Positions 35,170 to 44,856 are shown, counted from the first letter of the stretch. The stretch is 64,000 nt of DNA from Cellulosimicrobium cellulans (GCF_007679345.1 NZ_VEGH01000017.1:1-64000), one strand, 5' to 3'. Numbers and translations are program-made. Notes: generated by a model from the sequence alone, not told the origin.

Positions 35170-35877
35170 TCAGGAACTCGTAGGGTCTCCGGACGCCTCG
35201 GAGCCCGGCACGATGAGCCCTGCCTCATACGCGAGGACCACGAGCTGGGTCCGTGACGTGCAGCCGGTCTTGCTCAGCAGCTCGTGCACGTAGGTCTTCA
35301 CCGTCGCGAGGGTCAGCCCGAGCGACTCGGCGGCCTGCTGGTTCGACTCTCCGCGCGCGACGGCGAGCAGCACGTCGCGCTCACGAGGACTGAGCCCGGT
35401 CACCTCCGAGAACTGCCGGGCTCCACCGGGACGAGTCGAGGTGCCCGCGCGCCACTGCTTCAGGACGAACCCGGTCACCGCGGGGTCGAGTACGTGGCCG
35501 CCGGAGTGGATGCGGTGCACCGCTGACACGAGGGTGGCGGGGTCGGTGTCCTTGAGCAGGAAGCCGTCGGCGCCGATCTGCAGGGCGTCGGTGACGTACT
35601 GCTCCTCGTCGAACGTCGTGAGGATCAGGACCCGCACCGCGTTCAGCGCGGGGTCGGCACGCACCTGACGAGTTGCCTCGATCCCGTCGTGCTCCGGCAT
35701 CCTGACGTCCATCAGGATCACGTCGGGCTGCAGTCGACGGGCCAGGTCCAGCGCCTGCGCCCCGTCGCTGGCCTCGCCGACCGTCTCGATGTCGGGCTCG
35801 TTGTCCAGGATCATCCGCAGCCCGAGTCGGATCATCACCTGGTCGTCAGCGACGAGCACCCGCACGATGCCGCTCAC
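35170..35877 (-). CDS. NarL/LuxR-type response regulator
   Basis: A 235-residue protein: receiver domain with phospho-acceptor D57 (VILMDVRMPEHDG), Thr near 87 (LILTTFDEEQ) and K109, then a LuxR-type HTH (LSPRERDVLLAVARGESNQQ, AAESLGLTLATVKTYVHELL). The start is GTG 35877, overlapping the kinase stop (GTGA). It forms a classical two-component pair with the upstream NarX-like kinase. The target is unknown; neighbouring envelope genes are candidates. Confidence 0.9.
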   Translation of the reverse strand: MSGIVRVLVADDQVMIRLGLRMILDNEPDIETVGEASDGAQALDLARRLQPDVILMDVRMPEHDGIEATRQVRADPALNAVRVLILTTFDEEQYVTDALQIGADGFLLKDTDPATLVSAVHRIHSGGHVLDPAVTGFVLKQWRAGTSTRPGGARQFSEVTGLSPRERDVLLAVARGESNQQAAESLGLTLATVKTYVHELLSKTGCTSRTQLVVLAYEAGLIVPGSEASGDPTSS

Positions 35878-37094
35878 AGGTACGGGACCCACATCCGAAC
35901 CTGCCAGCCCCCGTCGTCGGTCGGTCCCGCCCGCACCACTCCGCCGCATGACGTCGCTCGTTCGCGCATGTGCTCGAGCCCGTTGCCACCTTCTGGCAGG
36001 GCTGCGACCGGACGAGCCGGTCCAGCGTCCTGCACCGTGAGCCGCACCCGGTCGGAGACCACCGCCAGACTCACCGACGCGCGTCCCGCAGTGGAGTGCA
36101 TCAGCACATTGGTCAGCGCCTCCTGCGCGACGCGCACGACCGCCAGGCCCGCCTCTGGGCCGCACGCCGGCATCACGCGGGGCAGGTCGGCGTCGATTCG
36201 CAGACCCGCTCCCCGCACGCGGTCGAGCACCGCGCCGAGGTCCGTCAGGCCGGGCACCGGGGCGCGCGCCCCGTCGTCGGCGGACTCCGGATCGCGGGCC
36301 AGCTCCTTGTCGGCCTCGCGCAGCACCCGCACCACCGACCGCATCGCCCCGAGCGCCTCTTTGCCGGCGGGCGCGATCCACTCGACCGCCGCGCGCAGCT
36401 CCTCGGGGCGAGTGTCAGCGACCCTGCCGGCAGCCTGCGCGCGCACCACGATCGCGCTGACATGGTGGGCAACCACGTCGTGCAGCTCGCGCGCAATCCG
36501 CGTTCGCTCGGCACGCACTGCCGCGCGAGCCTGCACCGCCTGAAGAGCCTGGAGCTCGGCATTGCGCTCCTCAAGCGACTGCGTGGTCGCCGCGAGCCTG
36601 GCGAATACCGCCCCCAGGGCGGTGGCGCCCCCGGTCAGGAGCATGAGCAGCATGTACTGCGACAGATCCGGCGCGAGTCCGTGGCCGGTCAGCACGCCGC
36701 GAAGGTCGCGGATACCCAGCAGCATCCCGAGAGTGCATCCCACCGCCAGGACACCGGCGAGCAGAGGCCGTACGGCACCAGCCCGGGTGGCCGCGTACGC
36801 GCCGAGCATCACCGGCATCACGTGGAAATCCGACTGCAACTCCTCACCACGAATCAGCAGTTCGTAGCCGAACGGGTACACCAGCAGGGTCAACCACCAC
36901 CCGACGCCCGGAGCGACCCGACGAACGGCGAGCGGCACCGCGAGCCACACGCCCACCCAGAGGTAGACGTCGAACCACCGCGGGAACCAGTAGGTGGAGC
37001 GCTCGACGACTGAGTAGGCGACCGTCCACAGCACCAGCACCGCCAGCGCAACGGACACGTCCTGAAGGACTGCACGGCGACGGGTGGGTTCCAT
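35874..37094 (-). CDS. Sensor histidine kinase (HisKA_3 / DesK-NarX type)
   Basis: A 406-residue kinase. About five to six TM helices in the first 165 residues are followed by a coiled coil and the HisKA_3 phosphorylation motif with H205 (RIARELHDVVAHHVSAIVV), then a HATPase domain (N-box AQEALTNVLMHS, GGNGLEHMRERA). Little extracellular sequence lies between the helices, so it probably senses a membrane-associated signal, like cell-wall-antibiotic sensors. It is coupled to the response regulator at 35170. Confidence 0.9.
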   Translation of the reverse strand: MEPTRRRAVLQDVSVALAVLVLWTVAYSVVERSTYWFPRWFDVYLWVGVWLAVPLAVRRVAPGVGWWLTLLVYPFGYELLIRGEELQSDFHVMPVMLGAYAATRAGAVRPLLAGVLAVGCTLGMLLGIRDLRGVLTGHGLAPDLSQYMLLMLLTGGATALGAVFARLAATTQSLEERNAELQALQAVQARAAVRAERTRIARELHDVVAHHVSAIVVRAQAAGRVADTRPEELRAAVEWIAPAGKEALGAMRSVVRVLREADKELARDPESADDGARAPVPGLTDLGAVLDRVRGAGLRIDADLPRVMPACGPEAGLAVVRVAQEALTNVLMHSTAGRASVSLAVVSDRVRLTVQDAGPARPVAALPEGGNGLEHMRERATSCGGVVRAGPTDDGGWQVRMWVPYL

Positions 37095-37207
37095 GCCACG
37101 ACGCTAGGTGCGCGGTACCCGACCACTCACGGACCTTCGTCGGACCTGCGTGCCGTCGACCGCGACGTCGAGGCCTCGTCGAGCCTGCGCTCGCCGCGCG
37201 GTCCGCG

Positions 37208-37244
37208 TGGGCGACGGGCGGGTTCGCCGCCCGCCCGTCGCCCA
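37208..37244 (-). terminator. Terminator after the methyltransferase
   Basis: A perfect 15-bp stem, TGGGCGACGGGCGGG (37208-37222) with CCCGCCCGTCGCCCA (37230-37244), around a 7-nt loop, 12 bp past the methyltransferase stop on the minus strand and upstream of the kinase gene. Confidence 0.8.
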
Positions 37245-37256
37245 GGCGCCGTTCGC

Positions 37257-38000
37257 CTACCGGGCGATCAGCGCGAACACGCCCCACCCGAAGTAGGTGC
37301 GCATGAAGGCCGCGTACTCCCGCGGTTCGGTGGCGAGCAGCCGGCGGACCTCGTCGTGCAGCTCGTGGTCGGCGTGGGCATCCGCCCACCGGCGCATGGC
37401 GAGCCACTGGGGGGCCATGTAGCGGTCCCAGGACTCCTCGGTCGCGCACATCATCTCGACCACGTCGTACCCCTGCGCACCGAACGAGGCCAGCAGATCG
37501 GGCAGGGTCAGGTAGTCCTCGTCCGAGAACACGCCGCACCCCGCCACGGCCTCGGGGGTGGTGGGGACGATGCGCCAGTACGGCTCACCGATCAGCATCA
37601 TCCCCCCAGGGGCCAGGCTCCGGGTGAGCAGGTCGATGGTGCCGGGCACCCCGCCGCCGATCCAGGTGGCGCCGACGCAGGCGGCGACGTCCACCGGCGC
37701 GTCGGCGACGTACCCGGACGCGTCCGCCTCGACGAACCGCACCGCGTCGGTGACGCCGAGCTCGTCGGCCCGGGCCCTGGCGGAGGCGATGAAGTCGGGG
37801 TTCACGTCCACGCCCACGCCGGTGACCCGGTAGTCGCGCGCCCAGGTGGAGAGCATCTCCCCGGACCCGCAGGCCAGGTCGAGGATGCGCGATCCGGCGA
37901 GGTCGAGCGAGGCGCTGAGATCGGCGAGCTGCCGTGCGGTCAGGGGGTTGTGGATGCGGTGGCGGGACTCACGGATGGAGAAGAGGCGATGATCGAACAC
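37257..38000 (-). CDS. Class I SAM-dependent methyltransferase
   Basis: A 247-residue cytosolic protein. Motif I is ILDLACGSGEMLSTWA (about residues 38-53), followed by the acidic VDVNPDFIASARA and VRFVEADASGY. GTG 38000 has AAGGAG upstream. Substrate is not evident; small-molecule methylation is typical for this fold. It is divergent from the VanR-like regulator across a 450-bp gap. Confidence 0.8.
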   Translation of the reverse strand: MFDHRLFSIRESRHRIHNPLTARQLADLSASLDLAGSRILDLACGSGEMLSTWARDYRVTGVGVDVNPDFIASARARADELGVTDAVRFVEADASGYVADAPVDVAACVGATWIGGGVPGTIDLLTRSLAPGGMMLIGEPYWRIVPTTPEAVAGCGVFSDEDYLTLPDLLASFGAQGYDVVEMMCATEESWDRYMAPQWLAMRRWADAHADHELHDEVRRLLATEPREYAAFMRTYFGWGVFALIAR

Positions 38001-38450
38001 GAGAGAGCTCCTTGGACGGTTCCGACTGGCGTGCGTGTGAGCGGACCGATCCGCTCGTCGTCACCTGGACCGTCATCTGGCATCAGACCTCTCGTGTTCG
38101 CGCCCCTCGCGCGCGGCGGGGGACGGGGCTCCGTGCGAGCCTGCTGCGACGCTAGGGCCGGCGCTGCACCGCTGACAACGCGAATCCGGGCCGGGCTGCG
38201 GAGTCCGCCGTCGCGGAGCGCCGTCGTCCACAGCCGGCACCAGGCGTGGCCGAATGCGTCGGGACCTAGGGCCCGGGGCGTGGCAGGTTCCGCCGCTACG
38301 TTCGACGACGCACGCACCGTCGGAGGTGAGGAGCGCCAGGTTGTGCGAGGCGAGGTGGCCCAGGACGAGCGGCGAGCGCGACGTGCTCGCGCGGGGTCGA
38401 GCGGCGCTCGCGGACGGTGCGGCGCGCGGAGCACGAGCGGGCCCCGGCTG
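38001..38450. other. 450-bp divergent intergenic region
   Basis: No convincing gene is seen; the frames crossing this interval lack protein-like composition or ribosome sites. It must hold the promoters for the methyltransferase (minus) and the VanR-like regulator (plus). I see no clear operator. Confidence 0.5.
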
Positions 38451-39137
38451 ATGCCTGACGGTGCGGCGCGGGTGCTCCTGGTCGAGGACGACGTCGAGCT
38501 GGGCGCCGGGATCGAGCTCGCGTTCGGCGCGGACCACTACGCCTTCGACCGCTGCACCTCCTCGTTCGACGCGCGTCAGGCGCTCGCGCGCAGCGAGTTC
38601 GACCTGCACGTGCTCGACGTCAACCTGCCCGACGGGACCGGCACCGACCTCTGCCGCCACATCCGCAGCTTCTCCGCTGCGCCCGTCATCCTGCTCACCG
38701 TCCGGGACCGGGAGACCGACGTCGTGGCCGGGTTCGGGGCCGGGGCCGACGACTACGTCACCAAGCCGTTCAGCCTCGCGATCCTGCGTGCACGGGTCCG
38801 GGCCGCGCTGAACCGCGGCGCGCGACACCAGTCGCCGGCGCCCTATCGAGCCGGGCCCTTCGTGCTGGACTTCGCCGCTGGGCACTTCACGCGCGCGGGG
38901 CGTCCGATCGCGCTGACTGCCGGGCAGCAGCGCGTGCTGCAGCACCTCGTCCGGAACGAGAACGCGGTCGTCACGCTGCGGTCGATCGCCGAGGCGGCGT
39001 GGGACGAGCCGGTGAGCGACACGGTCGTGTACGCCACGGTGCGCCGGTTGCGTGCGCGTCTCGAGGACGAGCCCACCACCCCTCGTCACCTCGTGTCCGC
39101 GTACGGGCTGGGGTACCGGTGGGTCACCACGCCGTGA
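38451..39137 (+). CDS. OmpR-family response regulator (VanR/BceR-like)
   Basis: A 228-residue regulator: receiver with phospho-acceptor D56 (LHVLDVNLPDG) and K105 (DDYVTKPFS), then a winged-helix trans_reg_C domain (GQQRVLQHLVRNENAVVTLR, VVYATVRRLRARL, SAYGLGYRW). It is followed by an overlapping kinase gene and an ABC transporter, the BceRS-BceAB/VanRS-type arrangement used to sense antimicrobial peptides or cell-wall antibiotics. Confidence 0.9.
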   Translation: MPDGAARVLLVEDDVELGAGIELAFGADHYAFDRCTSSFDARQALARSEFDLHVLDVNLPDGTGTDLCRHIRSFSAAPVILLTVRDRETDVVAGFGAGADDYVTKPFSLAILRARVRAALNRGARHQSPAPYRAGPFVLDFAAGHFTRAGRPIALTAGQQRVLQHLVRNENAVVTLRSIAEAAWDEPVSDTVVYATVRRLRARLEDEPTTPRHLVSAYGLGYRWVTTP

Positions 39138-40078
39138 CCGCGCTCGGCGTGTGGGCGCTCCTGGTCGCCATCGCCTCAGCGGCTCTTGTCATGGCGACAG
39201 TTGCGGCCCGGGCGCGCCACCATCAGCGCGCCGAGCTCGCACGCTGGTCGCAGTGGATCGACGAGGCGATCGCCGGACGGCTCCTGCCGCTGGCCCATGA
39301 CGAGTCCGTCGAGGCCTCACTGAGCGCGCGCCTGCGCCGGCTCCTGCTGTCCGCGCGCGAGGCCGAGCGCAGGCTCGGTGAGGAGAAGGACGCGATCCAG
39401 TCCCTGATCGGGTCGATCGCCCACCAGACCAAGACGCCGATGACGAACATCTCGCTGTACGCCGAGCTCGCCGCCGAGGGTGCTGTCGGCGTCCAGCAGC
39501 AGGCGCACATCGACATGATCATCGACCAGGCGGCCAAGCTCGACACGCTGGTCTCCGCACTGGTCAAGGCCGCCTACCTCGAGTCCGGCGCGATCACGAT
39601 CACGCCCGTGCCCTGCCAGGTGGGCGATGTGGTGGCTGCCGCCGTGCGCGAGATCGACGCGCATGCGCAGCAGCGGCGCTGCGACATCCTCACCCCGGCC
39701 AGCGACGCGCTCTGTCTGGCGGATCCGGCCTGGATCGGCGAGGTGCTCGTCAACCTGCTGGACAACGCCGTGAAGTACTCCCCGAACGACAGTGTGATCA
39801 GCGTGCGCGTCGAGCAACTGGAGGTGTTCTGCCGCATCGACGTCTGCGACGCCGGAGTGGGGATCGCGGAGGAGGAGACGGCGAGCATCTTCAGGCGGTT
39901 CTACCGCTCCCCGCGCACCGCCGACGTCCCCGGCTTGGGCATCGGGCTGTCGCTGACCCGCCAGGTCGTCGCGCTGCACGCAGGGTTCGTGCGGGTGCGC
40001 TCGGCCGTGGACCGCGGCTCGACGTTCTCGGTCTACCTGCCACGCGCCGACCTCGGCGACCGGGCTGACGAGTTCTGA
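39134..40078 (+). CDS. Sensor histidine kinase with HQTKTP box
   Basis: A 314-residue kinase, GTG 39134 overlapping the regulator stop (GTGA); GTG 39119 is possible. One N-terminal TM helix (residues 4-26), no extracellular domain, then HisKA with H97 (GSIAHQTKTPMTNISLYAEL) and HATPase (NLLDNAVKYSPND, DAGVGIAEEE, GLGIGLSLTRQV). The HQxKTP form of the H-box is more common in Firmicutes VanS/BceS-type kinases than the usual actinobacterial HELRTP. With so little sensor sequence, the adjacent FtsX-like transporter may be the actual detector, as in Bce modules (family knowledge). Confidence 0.88.
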   Translation: MTALGVWALLVAIASAALVMATVAARARHHQRAELARWSQWIDEAIAGRLLPLAHDESVEASLSARLRRLLLSAREAERRLGEEKDAIQSLIGSIAHQTKTPMTNISLYAELAAEGAVGVQQQAHIDMIIDQAAKLDTLVSALVKAAYLESGAITITPVPCQVGDVVAAAVREIDAHAQQRRCDILTPASDALCLADPAWIGEVLVNLLDNAVKYSPNDSVISVRVEQLEVFCRIDVCDAGVGIAEEETASIFRRFYRSPRTADVPGLGIGLSLTRQVVALHAGFVRVRSAVDRGSTFSVYLPRADLGDRADEF

Positions 40079-40157
40079 CGAAATCGTGTCGAACCGCGCC
40101 GTTAGCGTCCCAGGCGATCGGGCTGCTCGGCCCGAGGAACCTGTGGGAGGGAACGCG

Positions 40158-40841
40158 ATGGATCACGTGCTGGTCGCCGAAGACCTGGTCAAGACCTACG
40201 GCAGCGGGCAGGCGAGCGTCTCGGCCCTGGGCGGCGTCTCGCTGAGGGTGGCACGCGGGGAGTTCGTCGCCGTGGTCGGCACCTCGGGCAGCGGGAAGTC
40301 CACGCTGCTGCACATGCTCGGTGGGCTGGACCGCCCGACCAGCGGCACCGTCCGGGTGGCGGGAGTCGACCTGTCCGGGCTGTCCGTCGACGAGCTGGCG
40401 GTCCTGCGCCGGCGCTCGATCGGGTTCGTGTTCCAGGCCTACAACCTCCTGCCGATGCTGACCGTCCGGGAGAACGTGGTGCTGCCCACCGAGCTGGACG
40501 GACGCCGCATCGACGAGGATTTCGTCCAGGGCATCTTCGCGGGCCTGGGCCTGGCGGATCGTCAGGCGGCGATGCCCGGTCACCTCTCGGGCGGGCAGCA
40601 GCAGCGTGTGGCAGTCGCACGGGCCCTGGCGGCGAAGCCTGAGGTGCTGCTCGCCGACGAGCCGACCGGCAACCTGGACACCCGGTCGGGGCAGGACGTG
40701 CTCGGGGCGATCACGACCGGAGCGCGGCGCTTCGGGCAGACCGTGGTGCTGATCACCCACGACCACGAGATCGCGCAGCTGGCGGACCGGATCGTGCGGA
40801 TCGAGGACGGCCGCATCGTGACACCGCGAGCCGCGGCGTGA
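40158..40841 (+). CDS. ABC transporter ATP-binding protein (MacB/LolD/BceA type)
   Basis: A 227-residue ATPase: Walker A GTSGSGKST, Q-loop FVFQAYNLLP, signature LSGGQQQRVAVARAL, Walker B LLADEPTGNLD, H-loop LITHDHE. The Phe-Gln-x-Tyr-Asn-Leu-Leu and DEPTGNLD forms mark the lipoprotein-release / antimicrobial-peptide ABC group. GGGAGG lies shortly before ATG 40158. It works with the large FtsX-type permease that overlaps its stop (GTGA). Confidence 0.93.
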   Translation: MDHVLVAEDLVKTYGSGQASVSALGGVSLRVARGEFVAVVGTSGSGKSTLLHMLGGLDRPTSGTVRVAGVDLSGLSVDELAVLRRRSIGFVFQAYNLLPMLTVRENVVLPTELDGRRIDEDFVQGIFAGLGLADRQAAMPGHLSGGQQQRVAVARALAAKPEVLLADEPTGNLDTRSGQDVLGAITTGARRFGQTVVLITHDHEIAQLADRIVRIEDGRIVTPRAAA

Positions 40842-43342
40842 CCGCCGTGCGGAACCGGCCGGTCGTCGCGCGGGTCGCGGACCGCGACTACCGCGTCGCT
40901 CGCGCCCGCAACCGGTGGATCATCGCGGCGCTCGCCTTGGCCAGCTTCATGATCGTCACCGTGCTGTCGGTGGGAGTGGCCTACAGCCAGGCCTCCGGAG
41001 ATCGCCGCATGTACTGGGCGGGGATGGCCTACGACGCGTTCCTCATGGGGCCGACGGCCGACCAGATCGCCGCCGCGCAGAGGCTGGACAGCGTCGCGTG
41101 GTCCGGGGTGCGCGTGGACGTCGGGTTGGTCGAGACCTACTCCGGGCGCGACGTCGATCTCCGCATGGTCGCCAGCGACGAAGCCAACTGGACCCACCAG
41201 GTGCTGCCTGCCGTGGAACGTCTGGACGGCCGCTACCCCGAAGACATCGACGAGATCGCCCTGTCCGTACCGGCGCTCGCCCAGCTCGGGGTGAGCGACG
41301 CGCCCCTGGGGACGACGCTCGACCTGGGCTTCCGCCTCAGCAGCCCACCGGGCACGCAGGCCGGCGAGTCGACGCCGCAGGCTCGCACCTTCACGCTCGT
41401 CGGCATCGTGAAGGACCAGACCCGCAACGCCCTGGCCTACGTGGCACCGTCGTTGCAGGACGAGGCCGGGATCGCCGCGACCGACAAGTTCGCGAGCACC
41501 CTGTATCTGACGCTGCACGACCCGTACCTGGACGCCGGGCGGGTCGCCGCGCTGAGCGCCGAGCTCGGTGTCGAGCGCGCGCAGTCCTTCTACGCCGACG
41601 ACACCTCGCTGCAGACGCTGCGCACCGCCGTGGCGGCGGCGGGCCTGCTGGTCCTGCTCATCGGAACCAGCGCCGCTCTGGTCGTGCGCAGTCTGCTGTC
41701 GATCTGGCTGACCCAGCAGATCCGGGTGTACGGGCTGTTGGCCACCATCGGGACCACCGGTGCCCGGCTCCGCCGCGTTGTCCGGCGCCAGGTGATCCGG
41801 CTCGGGGTGATCGGGATGACGACGGGCGTCACGGCGGGCGCCGTGCTCTGCTCGATCGCCGTGCCGCGGTTGCTGACGGCGGCGCTCGACCTGCCACCCA
41901 CCGTGTCACCATCGCGACTGCTCGCCGTGGTCATACCCGCAACCGTCGCACTCGTCGCGATCACCCTGGCCGTGAGCGCACGCGCACCCCTGCGCGCTGT
42001 CTCGAAGTTGACGCCGGTCGACGCGCTGCGGCACTTGCCCGCGCCCTTCCGAACGCCTCGCACGACACCGCGCAGCCGGTCCACGGTCACGATGCTCGCC
42101 GCTCGGTCCCTGAGCCGCGACCGTCGGCGCACCGCCAGTGTCGTCAGCTCTTTCGTTCTGGCCCTCGTGGCCTGCCTGACCGTAGGAGTGCTGGTCGCCA
42201 GCAACGACAGCGCCCGTGTGCTCGACCAGACCTGGGCGGGCGACATGGTGCTCTCCGACCGCAGCGAACCCCAGGGGTGGCCCGCCGTCACAGGCCCCGA
42301 CCGCACCCTGGACGACGACCTCGTCGCCGCACTGCGGTCGGTGGACGGAGTCGCCAGTGTCTCGGCGGTCACGCTGGACGGGGTCGCCGTCCGCAGCCAG
42401 CCGGCGATCCCCGAGGACTACTACGTCGAGTTCTTCGACCGCTTCAGGTACGACCGGTGGCAGGACGCCCGCCCAGAGTTCGTCATCGCCGAGCCCGAAG
42501 CGTTCCACGGCGTACTGATCGGCGTCGACGACGACCGCCTCGCCGAGATCGCCGCGGTGCTGCCCGAACCCGTGGTGCTCGAGGACTTCCACTCGGGGCG
42601 TGCAGCGATCCTCACGTTCCCCCCGCAGGTGTCCGACTGGCAGGCGAGCGCCGTCGTCGGTCAGCACGTCACCGTGCAGAGCGTCGATGGGACCACGATG
42701 GCCCCCAGGATCGTCGCCATCGCGCCCGGGTGGCCGGTGCCCTCCGGTGGCCCTGCCCCAGGACTGGTGGTCGCCGCGCAGTACGTCGAGACGGTCCTCG
42801 ACCCTCCCCATGTCGACGAGGTCACGATCACCTACGACCGCGCCTTCGACCGCGAGACCGAAGCAGTCGTCCGCGCGCTCGTTGGCGACGCGAGCGACGT
42901 GCAGCTCGACTCGAAGATCGAGGCCTACGACGCGATGAAGGACGGCGCGCAGCAGCTCAGCCTGCTGGGCGCGGTGATCGCCGCCGTCCTCATGCTGGTG
43001 GCGCTGATCAACTTCGGCACCGCGATGGCCGCCACCGCGCACGCCAGAGCCGGCGAGCTCGCCCTGCTCGAAGCCGTCGGCGCAACGCGCGCGCAGCTGC
43101 GCCGTGCCGCCGTTCTCGAAGGTCTGGGCCACTGGCTCCTCGCGGTCCCGGTGTCCGTGGCCTTCGCGGTCCCGGCCGGCGCGGCCGCGTTCCGCGCGAC
43201 CGACGACTTCGGCATCGCGTACACGATCCCGGTAGGAGCGAGCGCAGCGATGCTGGCCGCGGTTGCGCTGACGTGCGCCGTGGTGCCCCTGCTCGCTCTA
43301 CGGGCGGTCGGACGGGGCGAACTCGTCGACCGCCTGCGGTGA
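40838..43342 (+). CDS. FtsX/MacB-type ABC transporter permease
   Basis: An 834-residue membrane protein, GTG 40838. A TM helix at 27-50 is followed by a large extracellular domain (about 50-265), a three-helix FtsX block (about 270-395), a second TM and extracellular domain (about 430-690), and a final FtsX block ending RAVGRGELVDRLR. This duplicated layout fits mechanotransmission exporters for lipids, peptides or cell-wall antibiotics. It forms one module with the kinase, regulator and ATPase upstream. A partial copy of its last codons is found at 44857. Confidence 0.9.
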   Translation: MTAVRNRPVVARVADRDYRVARARNRWIIAALALASFMIVTVLSVGVAYSQASGDRRMYWAGMAYDAFLMGPTADQIAAAQRLDSVAWSGVRVDVGLVETYSGRDVDLRMVASDEANWTHQVLPAVERLDGRYPEDIDEIALSVPALAQLGVSDAPLGTTLDLGFRLSSPPGTQAGESTPQARTFTLVGIVKDQTRNALAYVAPSLQDEAGIAATDKFASTLYLTLHDPYLDAGRVAALSAELGVERAQSFYADDTSLQTLRTAVAAAGLLVLLIGTSAALVVRSLLSIWLTQQIRVYGLLATIGTTGARLRRVVRRQVIRLGVIGMTTGVTAGAVLCSIAVPRLLTAALDLPPTVSPSRLLAVVIPATVALVAITLAVSARAPLRAVSKLTPVDALRHLPAPFRTPRTTPRSRSTVTMLAARSLSRDRRRTASVVSSFVLALVACLTVGVLVASNDSARVLDQTWAGDMVLSDRSEPQGWPAVTGPDRTLDDDLVAALRSVDGVASVSAVTLDGVAVRSQPAIPEDYYVEFFDRFRYDRWQDARPEFVIAEPEAFHGVLIGVDDDRLAEIAAVLPEPVVLEDFHSGRAAILTFPPQVSDWQASAVVGQHVTVQSVDGTTMAPRIVAIAPGWPVPSGGPAPGLVVAAQYVETVLDPPHVDEVTITYDRAFDRETEAVVRALVGDASDVQLDSKIEAYDAMKDGAQQLSLLGAVIAAVLMLVALINFGTAMAATAHARAGELALLEAVGATRAQLRRAAVLEGLGHWLLAVPVSVAFAVPAGAAAFRATDDFGIAYTIPVGASAAMLAAVALTCAVVPLLALRAVGRGELVDRLR

Positions 43343-43458
43343 ACCTTCCGCCGATGCCGCGACGCTCCGGGGACTTGTCACCGACGAGCCGGGTGCATCG
43401 GCCGCGCGCAGACCCCGATCGCCCGCACCTCGCGGCGTCCTGGTGTGGAGGGCCGCGG

Positions 43459-43820
43459 CTATACCGCGTCGAACAGCACCCCCAGGAGCACCGTGAGTCC
43501 CGCTGTCAGCCAACCGAGCACGATCAAGATCGTCATCCGGCGTGGAGCAACCAGCGGACCGCGCGACTCCGGACTGGCCTTGCAGCACGTTGCTCGCGCG
43601 TCGCCCCGTCCTGCACCCAGGCCCAGGCTGCAGCGATCGTCCCGCTCACCGCCAGGAGAACCGCCTGCAGCTCGGCAGGCAGACGCACCGGACCGACGGC
43701 CAGCTGCTCCACTCCCGCGATCAGCAAGCGCGCCAAGAACGCAGGCAAGACGAGGCACACCGCCGCCGGTGGGGGAGCGCCATTCGGCTTCGAGCGGCTG
43801 GCCAGGGACAGCAGTCGCAG
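43459..43820 (-). pseudogene. Frameshifted paralogue of the small membrane protein at 44998
   Basis: Two minus-strand frames together match the intact 150-residue protein at 44998-45450: AAVCLVLPAFLARLLIAGVE ... AVRWLLHAG in one frame and MTILIVLGWLTAGLTVLLGV LFDAV in another. At the junction the plus strand reads GTCATCCGGCG (about 43532-43542) where the intact copy has GTCATCCCGGCG (45071-45082), so one C is missing. The start is not clear. This is the decayed left copy of a segmental duplication. Confidence 0.75.
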
Positions 43821-43821
43821 G

Positions 43822-43848
43822 ATACCGGGTCTTAACCGGGCGTCAGCC
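43822..43848. promoter_or_regulatory. Degenerate TAACC-type box
   Basis: Three half-sites at 11-bp steps, ATACC (43822), TAACC (43833) and CAGCC (43844), lie just upstream of the frameshifted copy, in the same relative place as the intact box at 45511-45540 next to the intact copy. It looks like a decaying version of that operator. Confidence 0.4.
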
Positions 43849-44030
43849 AGACTCGTGTTGCCGCCTCCGGGTAGGTGCCAAGCGGGCCGGATGAGCCCCG
43901 GAAAGACCCCCACGTGGCCGGTGCCGGTGGGGCGTCCTCCTCTGTTCGCGTCCCGCGTTGATCCACACGTTGTGCCGACTCGCCAGTTCCCGGCGGGCTC
44001 GTGGACGACCCTGACGATGGGACCACTCTC

Positions 44031-44432
44031 ATGCCAGACTCCCAGCACTCCCCGCTCGAGCAGTCCGGACCGGCTCCGGGCTACCCCGCTGCCCCGGGCG
44101 AAGGGGCGCCGCGTCCTCCACGGCATCGAGGCGCTGCGAAGGTGCTCGGCATCGCCCTGGGCTGCGCCCTGGTCGTTGGTGCGTTCGCCGCACTGGTGAC
44201 CGGGGACCCGTCTCGTCACGTCGACCCGAAGGTAGCACTGGCGGATTGCGCCTCGGGCAACATGGCCGCGTGCGACGACCTGCTCTTCGCCTCTGCGCAG
44301 GGTTCGGCAGAGGAGACCTTCGCCCTCACGTGCGGGGAGCGGCGACCAGCGCCGGCCGCCACACTGGCGCTCTTCGGACGCCAGCTCGGTACCGGCGGGT
44401 CATGTGAGTCCTGGGGTGGGGGGCGCAACTAG
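44031..44432 (+). CDS. Small membrane-anchored protein with extracellular Cys-containing domain
   Basis: A 133-residue protein: Pro/Gly-rich cytoplasmic N-terminus, one TM helix (about 36-57, KVLGIALGCALVVGAFAALV), then a short extracellular domain with cysteines in DCASGNMAACDDLLFASAQG and LTCGERR. The 'AACDDL...CG' arrangement recurs in secreted or membrane proteins of actinobacteria; no function is known. It sits between the two copies of the duplicated segment, with a start at ATG 44031 and no strong ribosome site. Confidence 0.55.
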   Translation: MPDSQHSPLEQSGPAPGYPAAPGEGAPRPPRHRGAAKVLGIALGCALVVGAFAALVTGDPSRHVDPKVALADCASGNMAACDDLLFASAQGSAEETFALTCGERRPAPAATLALFGRQLGTGGSCESWGGGRN

Positions 44433-44856
44433 ACCTCGATCCGACAGCGGCGTCCTTGACTGCTGCAGAGCTGCGACTTCGTGGGCGCCGACTCGGAGGG
44501 GACGGCCACGCAGACGCGGAGTGGCGGGTCATGCCACCGCTCAGCTCGCCCCGACCGGGACCGCGACGTGTGCGCCGAACCAGCGGGCGACCTCGGTCGG
44601 GCCGACGTCAATGGAGAGTCCGGACACGCTCGCCGCCGTCGGATCCAGCGCCGGTCCGTCGTGCGGAGAGCTTCCCCGGCCTCAGGTCCTCGCCTTCTCG
44701 TCGCCGCGTTCCTGCCGGGCATGTGCGTCGAACGAGCAGCAGCTCGGCGCGATCCTGCATACGCGCGCCACGCCCCTGGACCGCATTCGAGCACGCCGGC
44801 ATGGTCGCGGCCGAACCGTGCGGGTCTCGCACGCTCGACCATGCGCTGGACACCGT

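Noticed and set aside
38001-38450. N-terminal extension of the VanR-like regulator from 37356
   Set aside because: The upstream part of that frame is antisense to the methyltransferase and has no receiver-domain character; the receiver begins right after ATG 38451.
44435-44856. Several 90-190 codon frames between the two duplicated copies
   Set aside because: Compositions are Arg/Ser/Pro-rich on both strands, no ribosome sites or motifs are present, and the interval ends in a permease remnant.
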